Shown here piece after piece: positions 17,389-25,926 of a DNA stretch of 64,000 nt (the first letter of the stretch is position 1; each line of letters starts with the position of its first letter). The DNA lies in the NCBI GenBank assembly GCA_938041035.1, contig CALHYX010000016.1:1-64000 (forward strand), read 5' to 3'. A model generated the notes under the pieces. It was not told the DNA's origin and did no database searches. It saw only the letters and a list, made by a program, of their open reading frames with translations. The position numbers and the translations under genes were made by a program. This stretch comes from an uncultured Acidimicrobiales bacterium (GTDB taxonomy: Bacteria; Actinomycetota; Acidimicrobiia; Acidimicrobiales; SHLQ01).

Positions 17389-18116
17389 CCGTCGTCGACG
17401 CGGCGGCGATCGGCTGGCTCACCGAGGCCGGGATGGTCGAGGTCGACCGGGTGATGATCGATGACCTCGGTATCGACCTGGTGCGCATGATGGAAAACGC
17501 CGGGCGGAATCTTGCCCGGCTGGTGATCGAGCGGTTTGCCCCGGCGAGGGTCACCGTGCTCGCCGGCAGCGGTGGCAACGGCGGAGGCGGTCTGGTGGCC
17601 GCCCGCCATCTTGCCAATCGCGGGGTCGACGTTGCCGTGACGACCTCGCGGCCCGAGACCGACCTGCGCGGCGTTCCCGCTGAGCAGCTGGCCGCCTTGG
17701 ACGCGATGGAGAGGCTGGGCTCGTCGGTGGTCCGGCACGCCGACCCGCGGGCTGCCGATGTCGTCATCGATGCGCTCATCGGATACAGCCTCAAAGGAGC
17801 ACCCCGGGGCCGGGCGGCGGAGCTGATCGAATGGACGGCGGGCGCCACCGTCGTCGCGCTCGACACGCCATCGGGCGTCATGGTCACCGACGGGGCGACA
17901 CCGGGGGTGGCGACGACGGCGTCGGCGACGATGACCCTCGCTCTACCCAAGGTTGGTCTTCGCGGACATCCGCTGGTGGGGGAGCTGTACCTGGCCGACA
18001 TCTCGGTGCCGGGACCGGTGTATGACCACCTGGGGATCGGACCGGCGCCGGATTTCGCCGCCGGCTCGATCCTGCGGGTGAGCGATGCCGACGCCGCGGT
18101 GGGCGACGGGCGATAG
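17370..18116 (+). CDS. nnrE: NAD(P)H-hydrate epimerase (YjeF N-terminal type)
   Basis: A 248-residue protein matching the YjeF N-terminal domain, which interconverts R- and S-NADHX/NADPHX so that damaged cofactor can be repaired. Visible hallmarks are MMENAGRNLA near residue 35, the nucleotide loop LAGSGGNGGGGLVAARHL near 67, VVIDALIGYSLKGAPRG near 130 and ALDTPSGV near 162. It lacks the C-terminal dehydratase (NnrD) half found in bifunctional homologues, and no separate dehydratase is in the window. The start region contains an 18-bp repeat, so alternative initiation is possible. Confidence 0.88.
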   Translation: MGTERFPVVDAAAIGWLTEAGMVEVDRVMIDDLGIDLVRMMENAGRNLARLVIERFAPARVTVLAGSGGNGGGGLVAARHLANRGVDVAVTTSRPETDLRGVPAEQLAALDAMERLGSSVVRHADPRAADVVIDALIGYSLKGAPRGRAAELIEWTAGATVVALDTPSGVMVTDGATPGVATTASATMTLALPKVGLRGHPLVGELYLADISVPGPVYDHLGIGPAPDFAAGSILRVSDADAAVGDGR

Positions 18117-18193
18117 CGGCCGGGTCCACCGCGGGTTCGCGAGCCGGAGGACGCCGTGCGAAAGTGGCGTTCTTCCGACGAAAGGGCGTACGC

Positions 18194-19066
18194 GTGAGCT
18201 ACGAGCAGATCCACTACGACGTGGCGGACCGGGTGGCGACGATCACCCTCGACCGACCCGACAAGCTCAACGCGTTCACCATCAAGATGCTGTTCGAGTT
18301 GATCGACGCCTTCGATCGGGTCGACGCCGACGATGGTGTCCGGGCGGTCATCGTCACCGGTGCCGGGCGCGGATTCTGTGCGGGCGCCGACCTGAGCGCC
18401 GGGGCGACGTCGTTCAATGCCGGCGAGCGGCCCGCCGACATCGACGACGCGACGGCCCTCGATCGGCTGCGTGACGGAGGGGGTCGCCTCACCCTGCGCA
18501 TCTTCGAGTGTCTCAAGCCGGTGATCGGCGCCATCAACGGCCCCGCGGTGGGGGTCGGGGCCACGATGACGTTGCCGATGGACTTCCGGTTGGCCGCCAA
18601 CACGGCCAAGATCGGGTTCGTATTCGCCCGGCGAGGGCTGGTACCGGAGGCGTGTTCGTCGTGGTTCCTGCCCCGGGTGGTCGGCCTCGCCACCGCGCTG
18701 GAGTGGACCTACACCGGCCGGGTGTTCCCCGCGGCCGACGCCCATGCAGCGGGGCTGGTTCGCAGTCTGCACGAGCCCGATGACCTGTTGCCCGCCGCCC
18801 GCGAGATCGCCGCCGAGATCGCCGACAACACCTCGGCGGTCTCGATCGCCGCAACCCGTCAGCTGTTGTGGCGGATGCTGGGCGCGGACCACCCGATGGA
18901 AGCGCACAAGGTCGACTCCCGACTCATCGAGCAACTGGGTCGGGGTGCGGACGTGGCCGAAGGGGTGACGTCGTTCCTCGAGAAGCGGCCGGCGGCCTTT
19001 ACCATGCGGCCGAGCAGCGACCTCCCTGCGGTCATGCCCTGGTGGGAGGACCGCCCGTTCGAGTAG
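18194..19066 (+). CDS. Enoyl-CoA hydratase/isomerase family protein
   Basis: A 290-residue crotonase-fold protein. Motifs are ITLDRPDKLNAFTIKML near residue 17, the oxyanion-hole AGRGFCAGADLS near 59, and INGPAVGVGATMTLPMDFRLAA near 116, then FVFARRGLVPEACSSWFLPR with the Glu typical of hydratases. It acts on enoyl-CoA in beta-oxidation-type pathways. The GTG at 18194 (AAAGGG upstream) was preferred to an earlier ATG at 18164, which would add ten Arg-rich residues. It meets the amidohydrolase tail to tail. Confidence 0.92.
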   Translation: MSYEQIHYDVADRVATITLDRPDKLNAFTIKMLFELIDAFDRVDADDGVRAVIVTGAGRGFCAGADLSAGATSFNAGERPADIDDATALDRLRDGGGRLTLRIFECLKPVIGAINGPAVGVGATMTLPMDFRLAANTAKIGFVFARRGLVPEACSSWFLPRVVGLATALEWTYTGRVFPAADAHAAGLVRSLHEPDDLLPAAREIAAEIADNTSAVSIAATRQLLWRMLGADHPMEAHKVDSRLIEQLGRGADVAEGVTSFLEKRPAAFTMRPSSDLPAVMPWWEDRPFE

Positions 19067-19067
19067 G

Positions 19068-19086
19068 CCCGGACAAAATTTTCGGG
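19068..19086. terminator. Candidate bidirectional terminator
   Basis: CCCGGA / TTCGGG arms around an A/T-rich centre (acaaaatt) between two convergent genes. The stem is short and partly G-U paired, and the A and T runs inside the loop are unusual for this GC-rich DNA. Plausible transcription stop for both neighbours. Confidence 0.4.
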
Positions 19087-19107
19087 TGGAGCGGGTGCGG
19101 TGGCCGG

Positions 19108-20835
19108 TTAGCCCACACCGTTGGCTCGGGTGTCGGTGCCCGAGCGCAGCAGGCGGCCGGGCCGCGCCGCAGTGAAGGTGCCGCCGGCGACGATCTCTTC
19201 GCCGTTGCACACCACGTGGTCGATACCATCGGCCGCCACGAAGAGCCGGGAGTTGCCGCCGGGCAGGTCGTCGCGGGTCTCGATCTCGCCGGCGCCCATC
19301 GTGGTTTCGTCGAGTACGACGACATCGGCTCGGGCGCCGTCGACGAGTCGGCCCCGGTCGTGCAGACCGTAGAGGTCGGCGGGGATGGCGGTGAGGCGGT
19401 GCACGGCCTCCTCGATGCTGAGCAGGTTGCGGGCCCGCACGGCCTCGCCGAGCACTTCGGTGGCGTAGTGGGCCGACACGAACAGGTCGAGGTGGGCGCC
19501 GGCGTCGGACGCGCCGATGACGGCCCGTTCGTCGCGCCAGATCTCGACCCGGGCCTGCCAGTCGGCATCGGAATCGGCGCCCGCCGGATTGCCGAATGAC
19601 GTGCGGAGGTCGTCGGCGATCGCCAGGTCGACGAGGGCGTTCCACGGGTCGGTGCCCTGGTCGTCGGCGAGTTCCTGGATGGTCTTGCCGACGTAGGGCG
19701 CGAAGTCCGGCAGTCCGGTGTGGAACAGGGTCTTGGCCCCCCATTTGGCGACGTTGCGGAGGGGGTTGGTCGGCGCCTGGGCGAGGTCGTTCAACCGTTT
19801 GCGTTGTTGCGGGTCCGAGAGCAGCGCGAGCTTCTCGTCCTTCGGGAGCAACATGACGTGTTCCCATTCGGGCATGGCGTCGAGGATGAAGCCGCTGGCG
19901 AAATTCGTCCGGAGCGACAAGGTGAGCGGGACGGTGAGGGCCACGACCTTGCCGCCACGTTCCGCGGCGACGTCGCCGGCGCGGAGTTGGTCACGGGCCC
20001 GGTCGGCGGACGCGGCGGTGACGTTCAGCACGTTCCAGTTCAGCGGGCTCTGCCCCGCCACCGACATGTCGGCCATGAGTTCGAGGGCCCAGTCCTCGAA
20101 ACCGCCGACGGACGGGATGAACTCGATCGACGTCCCGTCGTAGTCGGCCAGTACGGAACACAGCGCGATCAGTTCGTCTCGTTCGGCCGATCGGCTCGGC
20201 ACCATGTTGCCGTCGGCGTCGTTGTGGGTTCGCGACCAGCTCGAGGAGAAGCCGATGCCCCCGGCGTCGAGGCCGGCGCGCAGCAGGGTGACCATCTGAT
20301 CGAGTTCGTCGGCCGTGGCGGCTCGGCGGACACAGTCGGGTCCCATGACGACGCGCCGGAGGGCGGAGTGTCCGATCTTGAACCCGGCGTTGATCGACAT
20401 GCCCTGGTCGACGGCGTCGAAGTACTCGGCGCTGGTGGACCAGTTCCAGGGAACGCCTTCCTGAAGCGCTTCGAGGGGCATGCCCTCGACCCGGGCGAGC
20501 ATGCGCATGAGGTAGTCGCCGTGAGCGGGGTCTTCGCCCAGCGGGGCGATGGTGAACCCGCAGTTGCCGGCGATGACCGACGTCACGCCGTGGAGGGGAG
20601 AGGGCGACAGGGTGTTGTCCCAAAACACCTGGGCGTCGATGTGGGTGTGAACATCGATGAATCCGGGAGCGACCACCTTTCCCGCAGCGTCGATGCGGCG
20701 GCCGGCGTCGGCTGCGGAGAGATCGCCGATCGCGGTGATCCGGTCCCCGGTGATGCCGACATCGGCCCGCACCCGGTCGGCGCCGGTGCCGTCGACGACA
20801 TCGCCACCCGTCACTACGAGATCAAACATGGCCAT
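19108..20835 (-). CDS. D-aminoacylase/dihydroorotase-type amidohydrolase
   Basis: A 575-residue metal-dependent hydrolase of the amidohydrolase superfamily (N-acyl-D-amino-acid deacylase-like). The opening is the typical composite beta domain (FDLVVTGGDVVDGTG). The metal-binding HTH is at His63 and His65 in GFIDVHTHID. GNCGFTIAPL near residue 94 and SSWSRTHNDADG near 203 are family features. The metal-type Asp lies in IGASDAGAHLDLF near 454, and the C-terminal beta strands include GARADVVVLDETTMGAGE. The substrate may be N-acyl amino acids or other amides. Start ATG at 20835; the 280-bp upstream region holds the repeated palindromic element. Confidence 0.88.
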   Translation of the reverse strand: MAMFDLVVTGGDVVDGTGADRVRADVGITGDRITAIGDLSAADAGRRIDAAGKVVAPGFIDVHTHIDAQVFWDNTLSPSPLHGVTSVIAGNCGFTIAPLGEDPAHGDYLMRMLARVEGMPLEALQEGVPWNWSTSAEYFDAVDQGMSINAGFKIGHSALRRVVMGPDCVRRAATADELDQMVTLLRAGLDAGGIGFSSSWSRTHNDADGNMVPSRSAERDELIALCSVLADYDGTSIEFIPSVGGFEDWALELMADMSVAGQSPLNWNVLNVTAASADRARDQLRAGDVAAERGGKVVALTVPLTLSLRTNFASGFILDAMPEWEHVMLLPKDEKLALLSDPQQRKRLNDLAQAPTNPLRNVAKWGAKTLFHTGLPDFAPYVGKTIQELADDQGTDPWNALVDLAIADDLRTSFGNPAGADSDADWQARVEIWRDERAVIGASDAGAHLDLFVSAHYATEVLGEAVRARNLLSIEEAVHRLTAIPADLYGLHDRGRLVDGARADVVVLDETTMGAGEIETRDDLPGGNSRLFVAADGIDHVVCNGEEIVAGGTFTAARPGRLLRSGTDTRANGVG

Positions 20836-20884
20836 CCCCCTGCCGCCTCAGCGGCCCATCCCTCTGCTCCCGCCATCCAACCCT

Positions 20885-21037
20885 GCCCCAACCCCACCCG
20901 CAACTCCCACAACGCTCAAATGAACGGAACCGGGGGTCAGACCCCGCCAACCTAAAGCTCTGCCCAACCCCCACCCGCAACTCCCGCAACGCTCAAATGA
21001 ACGGAACCGGGGGTCAGACCCCGCGAACCTAAAGCTC
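20885..21037 (+). repeat. Two direct copies of a 76-bp element (period 77)
   Basis: Copy A is 20885-20960 and copy B 20962-21037, nearly identical (about four mismatches). Each ends with the palindrome GGGGTCAGACCCC (20933-20945 and 21010-21022), then aacctaaagctc. A third, inverted copy of the palindromic part follows at 21045-21073. The whole sits between the divergent starts of the amidohydrolase and nitroreductase genes, so it is not placed as a simple terminator. Confidence 0.85.
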
Positions 21038-21073
21038 AATGGAGGTTTAGGTTTGCGGGGTCTGACCCCTCGG
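21007..21073. repeat. Large imperfect inverted repeat built from element copies
   Basis: The right part of copy B (21007-21034: ccgggggtcagaccccgc, then gaacctaaa) pairs with an inverted copy at 21045-21073 (tttaggtt, then tgcggggtctgacccctcgg). This makes a stem of about 27 bp with nested 13-bp palindromes GGGGTC-A-GACCCC and GGGGTC-T-GACCCC (21057-21069). Such a structure could cruciform in DNA or fold strongly in RNA upstream of the nitroreductase. Confidence 0.75.
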
Positions 21074-21115
21074 TGGTTTTGGGGTGGGTCGGTGTTGGTG
21101 GGATAGAACCGACGG

Positions 21116-21769
21116 ATGGACGTGACCGAAGCGGTGTTTGCCCGAAAGTCGATCCGGGATTTCCTGCCCGATCCCGTGAGCGACGACACCCTGCGAACGC
21201 TGCTCGCAGCAGCGTCGCGGGCTCCATCGGGCGGCAACGTGCAGCCGTGGGTGGTGTACGCCGTGAACGGCGAGTCGATGGTTCGCCTGCGCGAGCATCT
21301 GGCGGCGTCGGACCCGGTGGAGGAGCCCGGCTATGAGATCTACCCGCCCAAGCTGTGGGAGCCCTACCGCACCAACCGGTTCGCGCTCGGCGAGGCGATG
21401 TACGAAAAGCTCGGCATCCCTCGGGAGGACAAGGCCGGCCGGCTCGCGCAGTTCGCCCGCAACGGGGACTTCTTCGGCGCCCCCGCCAGCATCTTTTGCT
21501 ACATCGACAAACGCATGGGCCCGCCCCAGTGGAGCGATCTGGGCATGTTCCTCCAGACCTTCATGCTCCTGGCCCAGGAGGCCGGGTTCGACACCTGCCC
21601 CCAGGAGTACTGGACCGTTCGACAGAACGCGGTCGGCGCGTTTGTCGACGCGCCCGAAGAGCTGCTGCTGTTCTGCGGTGTCGCCATCGGCAAAGCGAAC
21701 CCCGCGGCGCCGGTGAACTCCCTCGAGAGCGCCCGCCAGCCGCTCGACGAATGGTGCACCTTCGTCTAG
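21116..21769 (+). CDS. Nitroreductase-family flavoprotein
   Basis: A 217-residue FMN-dependent nitroreductase-fold protein. The N-terminal ARKSIRDFLPDPVSDDTLRTLL and ASRAPSGGNVQPW segments (residues 9-46) form the FMN phosphate and ring contacts. A long central insertion contains PPKLWEPYRTNRFALGEAMYEKLGIPREDK. The C-terminal part has QTFMLLAQEAGFDTCPQEYW and FCGVAIGKANP. It reduces nitro, quinone or similar acceptors with NAD(P)H; the substrate is unassigned. The upstream 280-bp repeat region must contain its promoter. Confidence 0.9.
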   Translation: MDVTEAVFARKSIRDFLPDPVSDDTLRTLLAAASRAPSGGNVQPWVVYAVNGESMVRLREHLAASDPVEEPGYEIYPPKLWEPYRTNRFALGEAMYEKLGIPREDKAGRLAQFARNGDFFGAPASIFCYIDKRMGPPQWSDLGMFLQTFMLLAQEAGFDTCPQEYWTVRQNAVGAFVDAPEELLLFCGVAIGKANPAAPVNSLESARQPLDEWCTFV

Positions 21770-21844
21770 CGCCGTCCAGCACCGCCCAGCGGGGCGAAGC
21801 AATATCGCCGACCCCGAGCATGGTTGTCGTCCACACTGGTGACG

Positions 21845-23317
21845 ATGCTGCTGTCGCTCACCTCGACCACGACCGACGCGACCGACCTCGGGTTCGTGTT
21901 GCACAAGCATCCGGAGCGGGTCCGGTCGGTCGACGTCGGTTTCGGCCGGGCCCACGTGTGGTACCCCGAGGCCACGACGGAGCGCTGCACGGCGACACTG
22001 TTCGTCGAGGTCGACCCGGTGGCGCTCAGCCGCAAGCCGGGCGGCACTCGGAAATCGGGCGGCGCCGCCACGCTCGAGCCCTACGTGAACGACCGACCCT
22101 ATGCCGCCAGTTCGATGCTGAGCGTGGCCCTTGGGCGGCTGTTCGGCTCGGCTCTCGCCGGCAACTGTGCATCTCGGCCCGAGTTGGTCGACCGGGCGCT
22201 GACGCTGGAGATCGAGCTGCCGGTGGTGCCGGTTCGCGGCGGGGAAGCGGTCGTTCGGCGACTGTTCGAACCCCTCGGTTGGGCGGTCGATTGCCACGCG
22301 TTGCCACTCGACGAAGCCTTCCCCCGTTGGGGAGCCAGCCGGTACGTGTCGGTGACCCTGGCCGGCGACCACACCGTGCAACGGGCGCTCCAGCACCTGT
22401 TTGTGCTGCTGCCCGTGCTCGACGACAAGAAGCACTACTGGATCGGTGACGACGAGGTCGACAAGCTGCTGCGGCGCGGCGGTGACTGGCTGCCGACACA
22501 CCCCGAGGCGGAGTTCATCACCCGTCGGTACCTGCGGTTTGGCGGCCTCGCCCGCGAGGCGCTCGTCCGGCTGGCCGAGGCGAACGAAGACTCCGACGAG
22601 CGCGACGAATCCAACGACGCGGCCGAAGCCGAAGTCGAGCGACCCCTGAGCCTCAACGACGCACGAACCGAGGCGGTGCTGACCGCGGTCACCGACGCGG
22701 GTGGTGGTCGGGTGGTCGACCTCGGCTGTGGCGAGGGCCGTCTGCTGGCGCGCTTGGTCGCCACCCCGACCGTCGCCGAGGTGACCGGGGTGGACGTCTC
22801 GGTGCGCGCCCTCGAACGCGCGGCCAAACGGCTACGGGTGGACGACATGTCCGAACGGCGCCGCGAATCGGCGAACCTGATCCAGGGCGCGCTGACCTAC
22901 GACGACGCCCGCCTGCGGGGGTTCGACGTGGCGACCGTGGTCGAAGTGGTGGAACACATCGATCTCGAACGGCTCGACACGTTCGAGCAGGTCCTGTTCG
23001 AACGGGTCGCCCCGCCAACGATCGTTCTCACCACGCCGAATCGGGAGTACAACGTCCACTTCGAGCGGCTCCGTGCTGATAAGGGCGATGCTGATAAAGG
23101 CGATGATGACAAGGGCGGTGCTGATAGGGGCGGTGCGCACGATCTCCGTCACGGTGACCACCGTTTCGAGTGGACCCGAGCCGAGTTCGCGGCCTGGGTG
23201 GCCGGCGTGACGGACCGTCGCGGCTACCGCGCAACCATCTCCGGGATCGGTCCCGAGGATCCCGACACCGGTCCTCCCACCCAGATGGCCGTGTTCACCC
23301 GGGGGGTCGACCGATGA
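21845..23317 (+). CDS. hen1: Bacterial Hen1, 3'-terminal RNA ribose 2'-O-methyltransferase
   Basis: A 490-residue protein in the standard two-part layout. The N-terminal Hen1_N domain covers about residues 1-240 (MLLSLTSTTTDATDLGFVLHKHPERVR at the start), and the C-terminal SAM methyltransferase carries VVDLGCGEG near 291. Metal-binding residues are visible as Glu367, Glu370 and His371 (EVVEH) and His436/His439 (LRHGDHRFEW). With Pnkp, bacterial Hen1 methylates the 2'-OH at the 3' end of cleaved RNA before ligation, making repaired tRNA resistant to re-cleavage. The ATG at 21845 gives the canonical start. A four-unit repeat occupies residues 411-430. The stop overlaps pnkp by ATGA. Confidence 0.95.
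   Translation: MLLSLTSTTTDATDLGFVLHKHPERVRSVDVGFGRAHVWYPEATTERCTATLFVEVDPVALSRKPGGTRKSGGAATLEPYVNDRPYAASSMLSVALGRLFGSALAGNCASRPELVDRALTLEIELPVVPVRGGEAVVRRLFEPLGWAVDCHALPLDEAFPRWGASRYVSVTLAGDHTVQRALQHLFVLLPVLDDKKHYWIGDDEVDKLLRRGGDWLPTHPEAEFITRRYLRFGGLAREALVRLAEANEDSDERDESNDAAEAEVERPLSLNDARTEAVLTAVTDAGGGRVVDLGCGEGRLLARLVATPTVAEVTGVDVSVRALERAAKRLRVDDMSERRRESANLIQGALTYDDARLRGFDVATVVEVVEHIDLERLDTFEQVLFERVAPPTIVLTTPNREYNVHFERLRADKGDADKGDDDKGGADRGGAHDLRHGDHRFEWTRAEFAAWVAGVTDRRGYRATISGIGPEDPDTGPPTQMAVFTRGVDR
23075..23134 (+). repeat. 15-bp in-frame tandem repeat, four copies, inside hen1
   Basis: Units at 23075, 23090, 23105 and 23120 follow GCTGATAAGGGCGAT with one to four changes and encode ADKGD, ADKGD, DDKGG and ADRGG. 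Codons end in T or A far more often than in the flanking gene, consistent with recent slippage expansion. The tract lies between the TPNREYNV segment and the metal-binding LRHGDHRFEW motif. Confidence 0.88.
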
Positions 23318-25908
23318 GGGAGGCGCTGAAGACCATCGAGGTACCCGCTGTCGGCCTGGTCGTCCTCTGCGGTGCGTCGGGATCGGGCAAGTCGACCTTT
23401 GCCGCCCGGCATTTCGCCCCGACCGAGGTGGTGTCGAGCGATCAGTGCCGAGCGCTGGTCGGCGACGACGAGACCGACCAGTCGGTCACCGCCACCGCGT
23501 TCGAGCTCATGCACGACATCATCGACAAGCGCCTCGAACTCGGCCGTTTCACGGTCGTCGACGCCACGAGCGTGAAGCCCGAGGATCGCCGCTCGTTCGT
23601 CGAGTTGGCGCGCAAGTGGGACGTGCTCGCCAGCGCGATCGTGTTCGACCTCCCGCTGTCGGTCTGCCTTGAACGCAACGACATCCGCGCCGACCGACAG
23701 ACCCCGCGTCACGCCATCGAACGGCAGCACAAGACCCTGCGCCGAACGGCCCGCAAGCTCCGCAAGGAGGGTTTCGGACGCACCTACACGATCGGGTCGG
23801 TGGCCGAACTCGACGCGGTCGAGGTCGTCCGCACCCGGATGTGGACCGATCGGCGGGCCGAGACGGGCCCGTTCGACATCATCGGCGATGTGCACGGATG
23901 TCACACCGAGTTGATCGCCTTGCTCGCGCAGCTCGGCTACGACACCGAAGCCCGACCGATAGCGCACCCCGACGGCCGCCAGGCCGTCTTCCTCGGCGAC
24001 CTCGTGGATCGCGGCCCGGGCGTCACCGAGGTGCTCGAGACGGTGATGGACATGGTCGACGCCGGGACTGCGCTGTGCATCCTCGGCAACCACGAGAACA
24101 AGCTCAGTCGCGCCCTCGCCGGCCGCAACGTCACGCGCTCCCACGGGCTCGTCGAGTCGCTCGAACAGCTCGAGGCCCGCTCTCCGGAGTTCCGTGAGCG
24201 GGTCGTCGGGTTCCTCGACGGCCTGATCAGCCACTACATACTGGACGGCGGCGATCTGGTGGTGGCCCACGCCGGCCTGCCCGAGCGGTACCACGGCCGG
24301 GCGTCGGGCCGGGTGCGGAGCCTGGCGATCTACGGCGACACCGACGGCGAGACCGACGAGTTCGGTTTTCCGATCCGCTATCCGTGGGCCGAGGAGTATC
24401 GCGGGAAGGCGGCGGTCGTCTACGGCCACACGCCGGTGCCGGCCGCCGAGTGGGTGAACAACACGATCTGCCTCGACACCGGCTCGGTGTTCGGCGGCGC
24501 CCTAACGGCACTGCGCTGGCCCGAACGCGAGCTCGTCTCGGTGGACGCGCCGGAGTACTACGCACCGACCCGTCCGCTGGTCGCAGAGTCGGCGGAGCGG
24601 CCGCCGTTACTGCTCGACGTCGAGGACGTGCTGGGCAAGCACTACATCGAGACCGGGCTCATGGGTCGCCTCACGGTCGATGCCGAGCGTTCGACCGCCG
24701 CGCTCGAGGTCATGAGCCGCTTTGCGGTCGATCCCCGCTGGCTGGTGTATCTGCCGCCGACCATGGCGCCGGTCGCGACGAGTGATCGTCCGGATCTGCT
24801 CGAGCACCCGGATGAGGCTTTCGCCTACTTCGCCAAGGCCGGTGTTTCCTCGGTGGTCTGCGAGGAGAAGCACATGGGCTCTCGGGCCGTGCTCATCTTC
24901 GCCCGCGACGGCGACGCGGCCCAGCGGCGATTCGGGATCACCAACGACGCTGCCGGGGTGATCGTCACCCGTACCGGCCGCCCGTTCTTTCCCGACGCGA
25001 CCCGCACCGGGGCACTGCTCGACCGGGTGCGCTCGGCGGTGAGCGCCGCCGGTTGGTGGGACGCCCTCGGCACCGACTGGCTCGTCATCGACGCCGAGAT
25101 CCTGCCGTGGTCGGCCAAGGCGACCGAACTGCTCCAGCGCCAGTACGCCGCCACCGGCGCTGCGGCCACCGCGGCGCTGGCGGCGGCCGGTGATCTGCTG
25201 GCGGCCGCGGCCGGGCGCGGGGTCGACGTCGCCGGGATCGCCGAGCGGACGACCGTGCGCCAGGGCCACGTCAGCCGGTACGTCGACGCGTATCGCCAGT
25301 ACTGCTGGGAGGTCGATGGGCTCGACGGTATCGAGGTGGCACCATTCCAGATCCTGGCCGCCGAGGGCGAGGTGCTGGCGCGCCGTCCGCACCGTTGGCA
25401 CCTGGAACAGATCGATGCCCTCATCGAGCACGGGGCGGGGGTGATCCGGCGCACCGAGCGTCGCTTCGTCGACCTCGCCGACGCCGAACAGGTCGCCGAG
25501 GCGACCGCCTGGTGGACGGCATCGACCGCCCCGGCCGGCGACGGGACGGGCGACAGGCTCGCTGGCGGGATAACTGACGGAATAGCTGAAGGCATCGGTG
25601 AAGGGATGGTCGTGAAGCCGGCCGATCCCATCGTCCGCGGCGAACGGGGCCTGGTGTTGCCCGGGGTGAAGTGTCGCGGCGCCGAGTACCTCCGGATCAT
25701 CTACGGGCCGGAGTACCTCGAGCCGCAGCACCTCGAACGATTGCGCCAGCGGTCGCTCGGTCGCAAGTCGTCGTTGGCCCGCCGCGAGTTCGCGCTCGGC
25801 ATCGAGGCGCTCGAGCGGTTCGTCGACCGCCAGCACCTCTATCGGGTCCACCAGTGCGTGTTCGGCGTGTTGGCGCTCGAGAGTGAGCCGGTCGACCCGC
25901 GATTGTGA
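23314..25908 (+). CDS. pnkp: Polynucleotide kinase-phosphatase-ligase, bacterial Pnkp
   Basis: An 864-residue three-module RNA-repair enzyme. The kinase has the P-loop GASGSGKST with Lys26. The binuclear metallophosphatase has Asp192 and His194 (GDVHGC), GDLVDRGPG and GNHE. The ligase-type nucleotidyltransferase has the adenylated Lys519 in EEKHMGSR, and EGMVVKP later. It heals 5'-OH and 2',3'-cyclic phosphate ends and seals RNA, with Hen1 enabling full ligation. It overlaps hen1 by 4 bp. A (T/A/G)-(D/E)-G-I repeat (residues 754-765) precedes EGMVVKP. It is probably one operon with hen1 and perhaps the small gene 18 bp downstream. Confidence 0.96.
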   Translation: MREALKTIEVPAVGLVVLCGASGSGKSTFAARHFAPTEVVSSDQCRALVGDDETDQSVTATAFELMHDIIDKRLELGRFTVVDATSVKPEDRRSFVELARKWDVLASAIVFDLPLSVCLERNDIRADRQTPRHAIERQHKTLRRTARKLRKEGFGRTYTIGSVAELDAVEVVRTRMWTDRRAETGPFDIIGDVHGCHTELIALLAQLGYDTEARPIAHPDGRQAVFLGDLVDRGPGVTEVLETVMDMVDAGTALCILGNHENKLSRALAGRNVTRSHGLVESLEQLEARSPEFRERVVGFLDGLISHYILDGGDLVVAHAGLPERYHGRASGRVRSLAIYGDTDGETDEFGFPIRYPWAEEYRGKAAVVYGHTPVPAAEWVNNTICLDTGSVFGGALTALRWPERELVSVDAPEYYAPTRPLVAESAERPPLLLDVEDVLGKHYIETGLMGRLTVDAERSTAALEVMSRFAVDPRWLVYLPPTMAPVATSDRPDLLEHPDEAFAYFAKAGVSSVVCEEKHMGSRAVLIFARDGDAAQRRFGITNDAAGVIVTRTGRPFFPDATRTGALLDRVRSAVSAAGWWDALGTDWLVIDAEILPWSAKATELLQRQYAATGAAATAALAAAGDLLAAAAGRGVDVAGIAERTTVRQGHVSRYVDAYRQYCWEVDGLDGIEVAPFQILAAEGEVLARRPHRWHLEQIDALIEHGAGVIRRTERRFVDLADAEQVAEATAWWTASTAPAGDGTGDRLAGGITDGIAEGIGEGMVVKPADPIVRGERGLVLPGVKCRGAEYLRIIYGPEYLEPQHLERLRQRSLGRKSSLARREFALGIEALERFVDRQHLYRVHQCVFGVLALESEPVDPRL
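25573..25608 (+). repeat. 12-bp in-frame repeat, three copies, inside pnkp
   Basis: Units ACTGACGGAATA, GCTGAAGGCATC and GGTGAAGGGATG encode TDGI, AEGI and GEGM, with a degenerate partial copy (GGI) before them. The last unit merges into the conserved EGMVVKP ligase motif. A- and T-ending codons contrast with the rest of the gene. Confidence 0.75.
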
Positions 25909-25926
25909 TCCCGGTAGGGTCGCCCC

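Noticed and set aside
15873..17738. A 621-codon minus-strand open frame over the carotenoid oxygenase gene.
   Set aside because: Antisense to a protein with all four iron-ligand histidines; no domain visible.
17147..19867. A 906-codon minus-strand open frame over the epimerase and enoyl-CoA hydratase genes.
   Set aside because: Low-complexity Arg/Pro/Gly content, and it lies antisense to well-supported genes; a by-product of high GC.
20836..21115. CRISPR-like array formed by the repeated 76-bp units.
   Set aside because: Only two direct copies with one base between them, no unique spacers and no cas genes.
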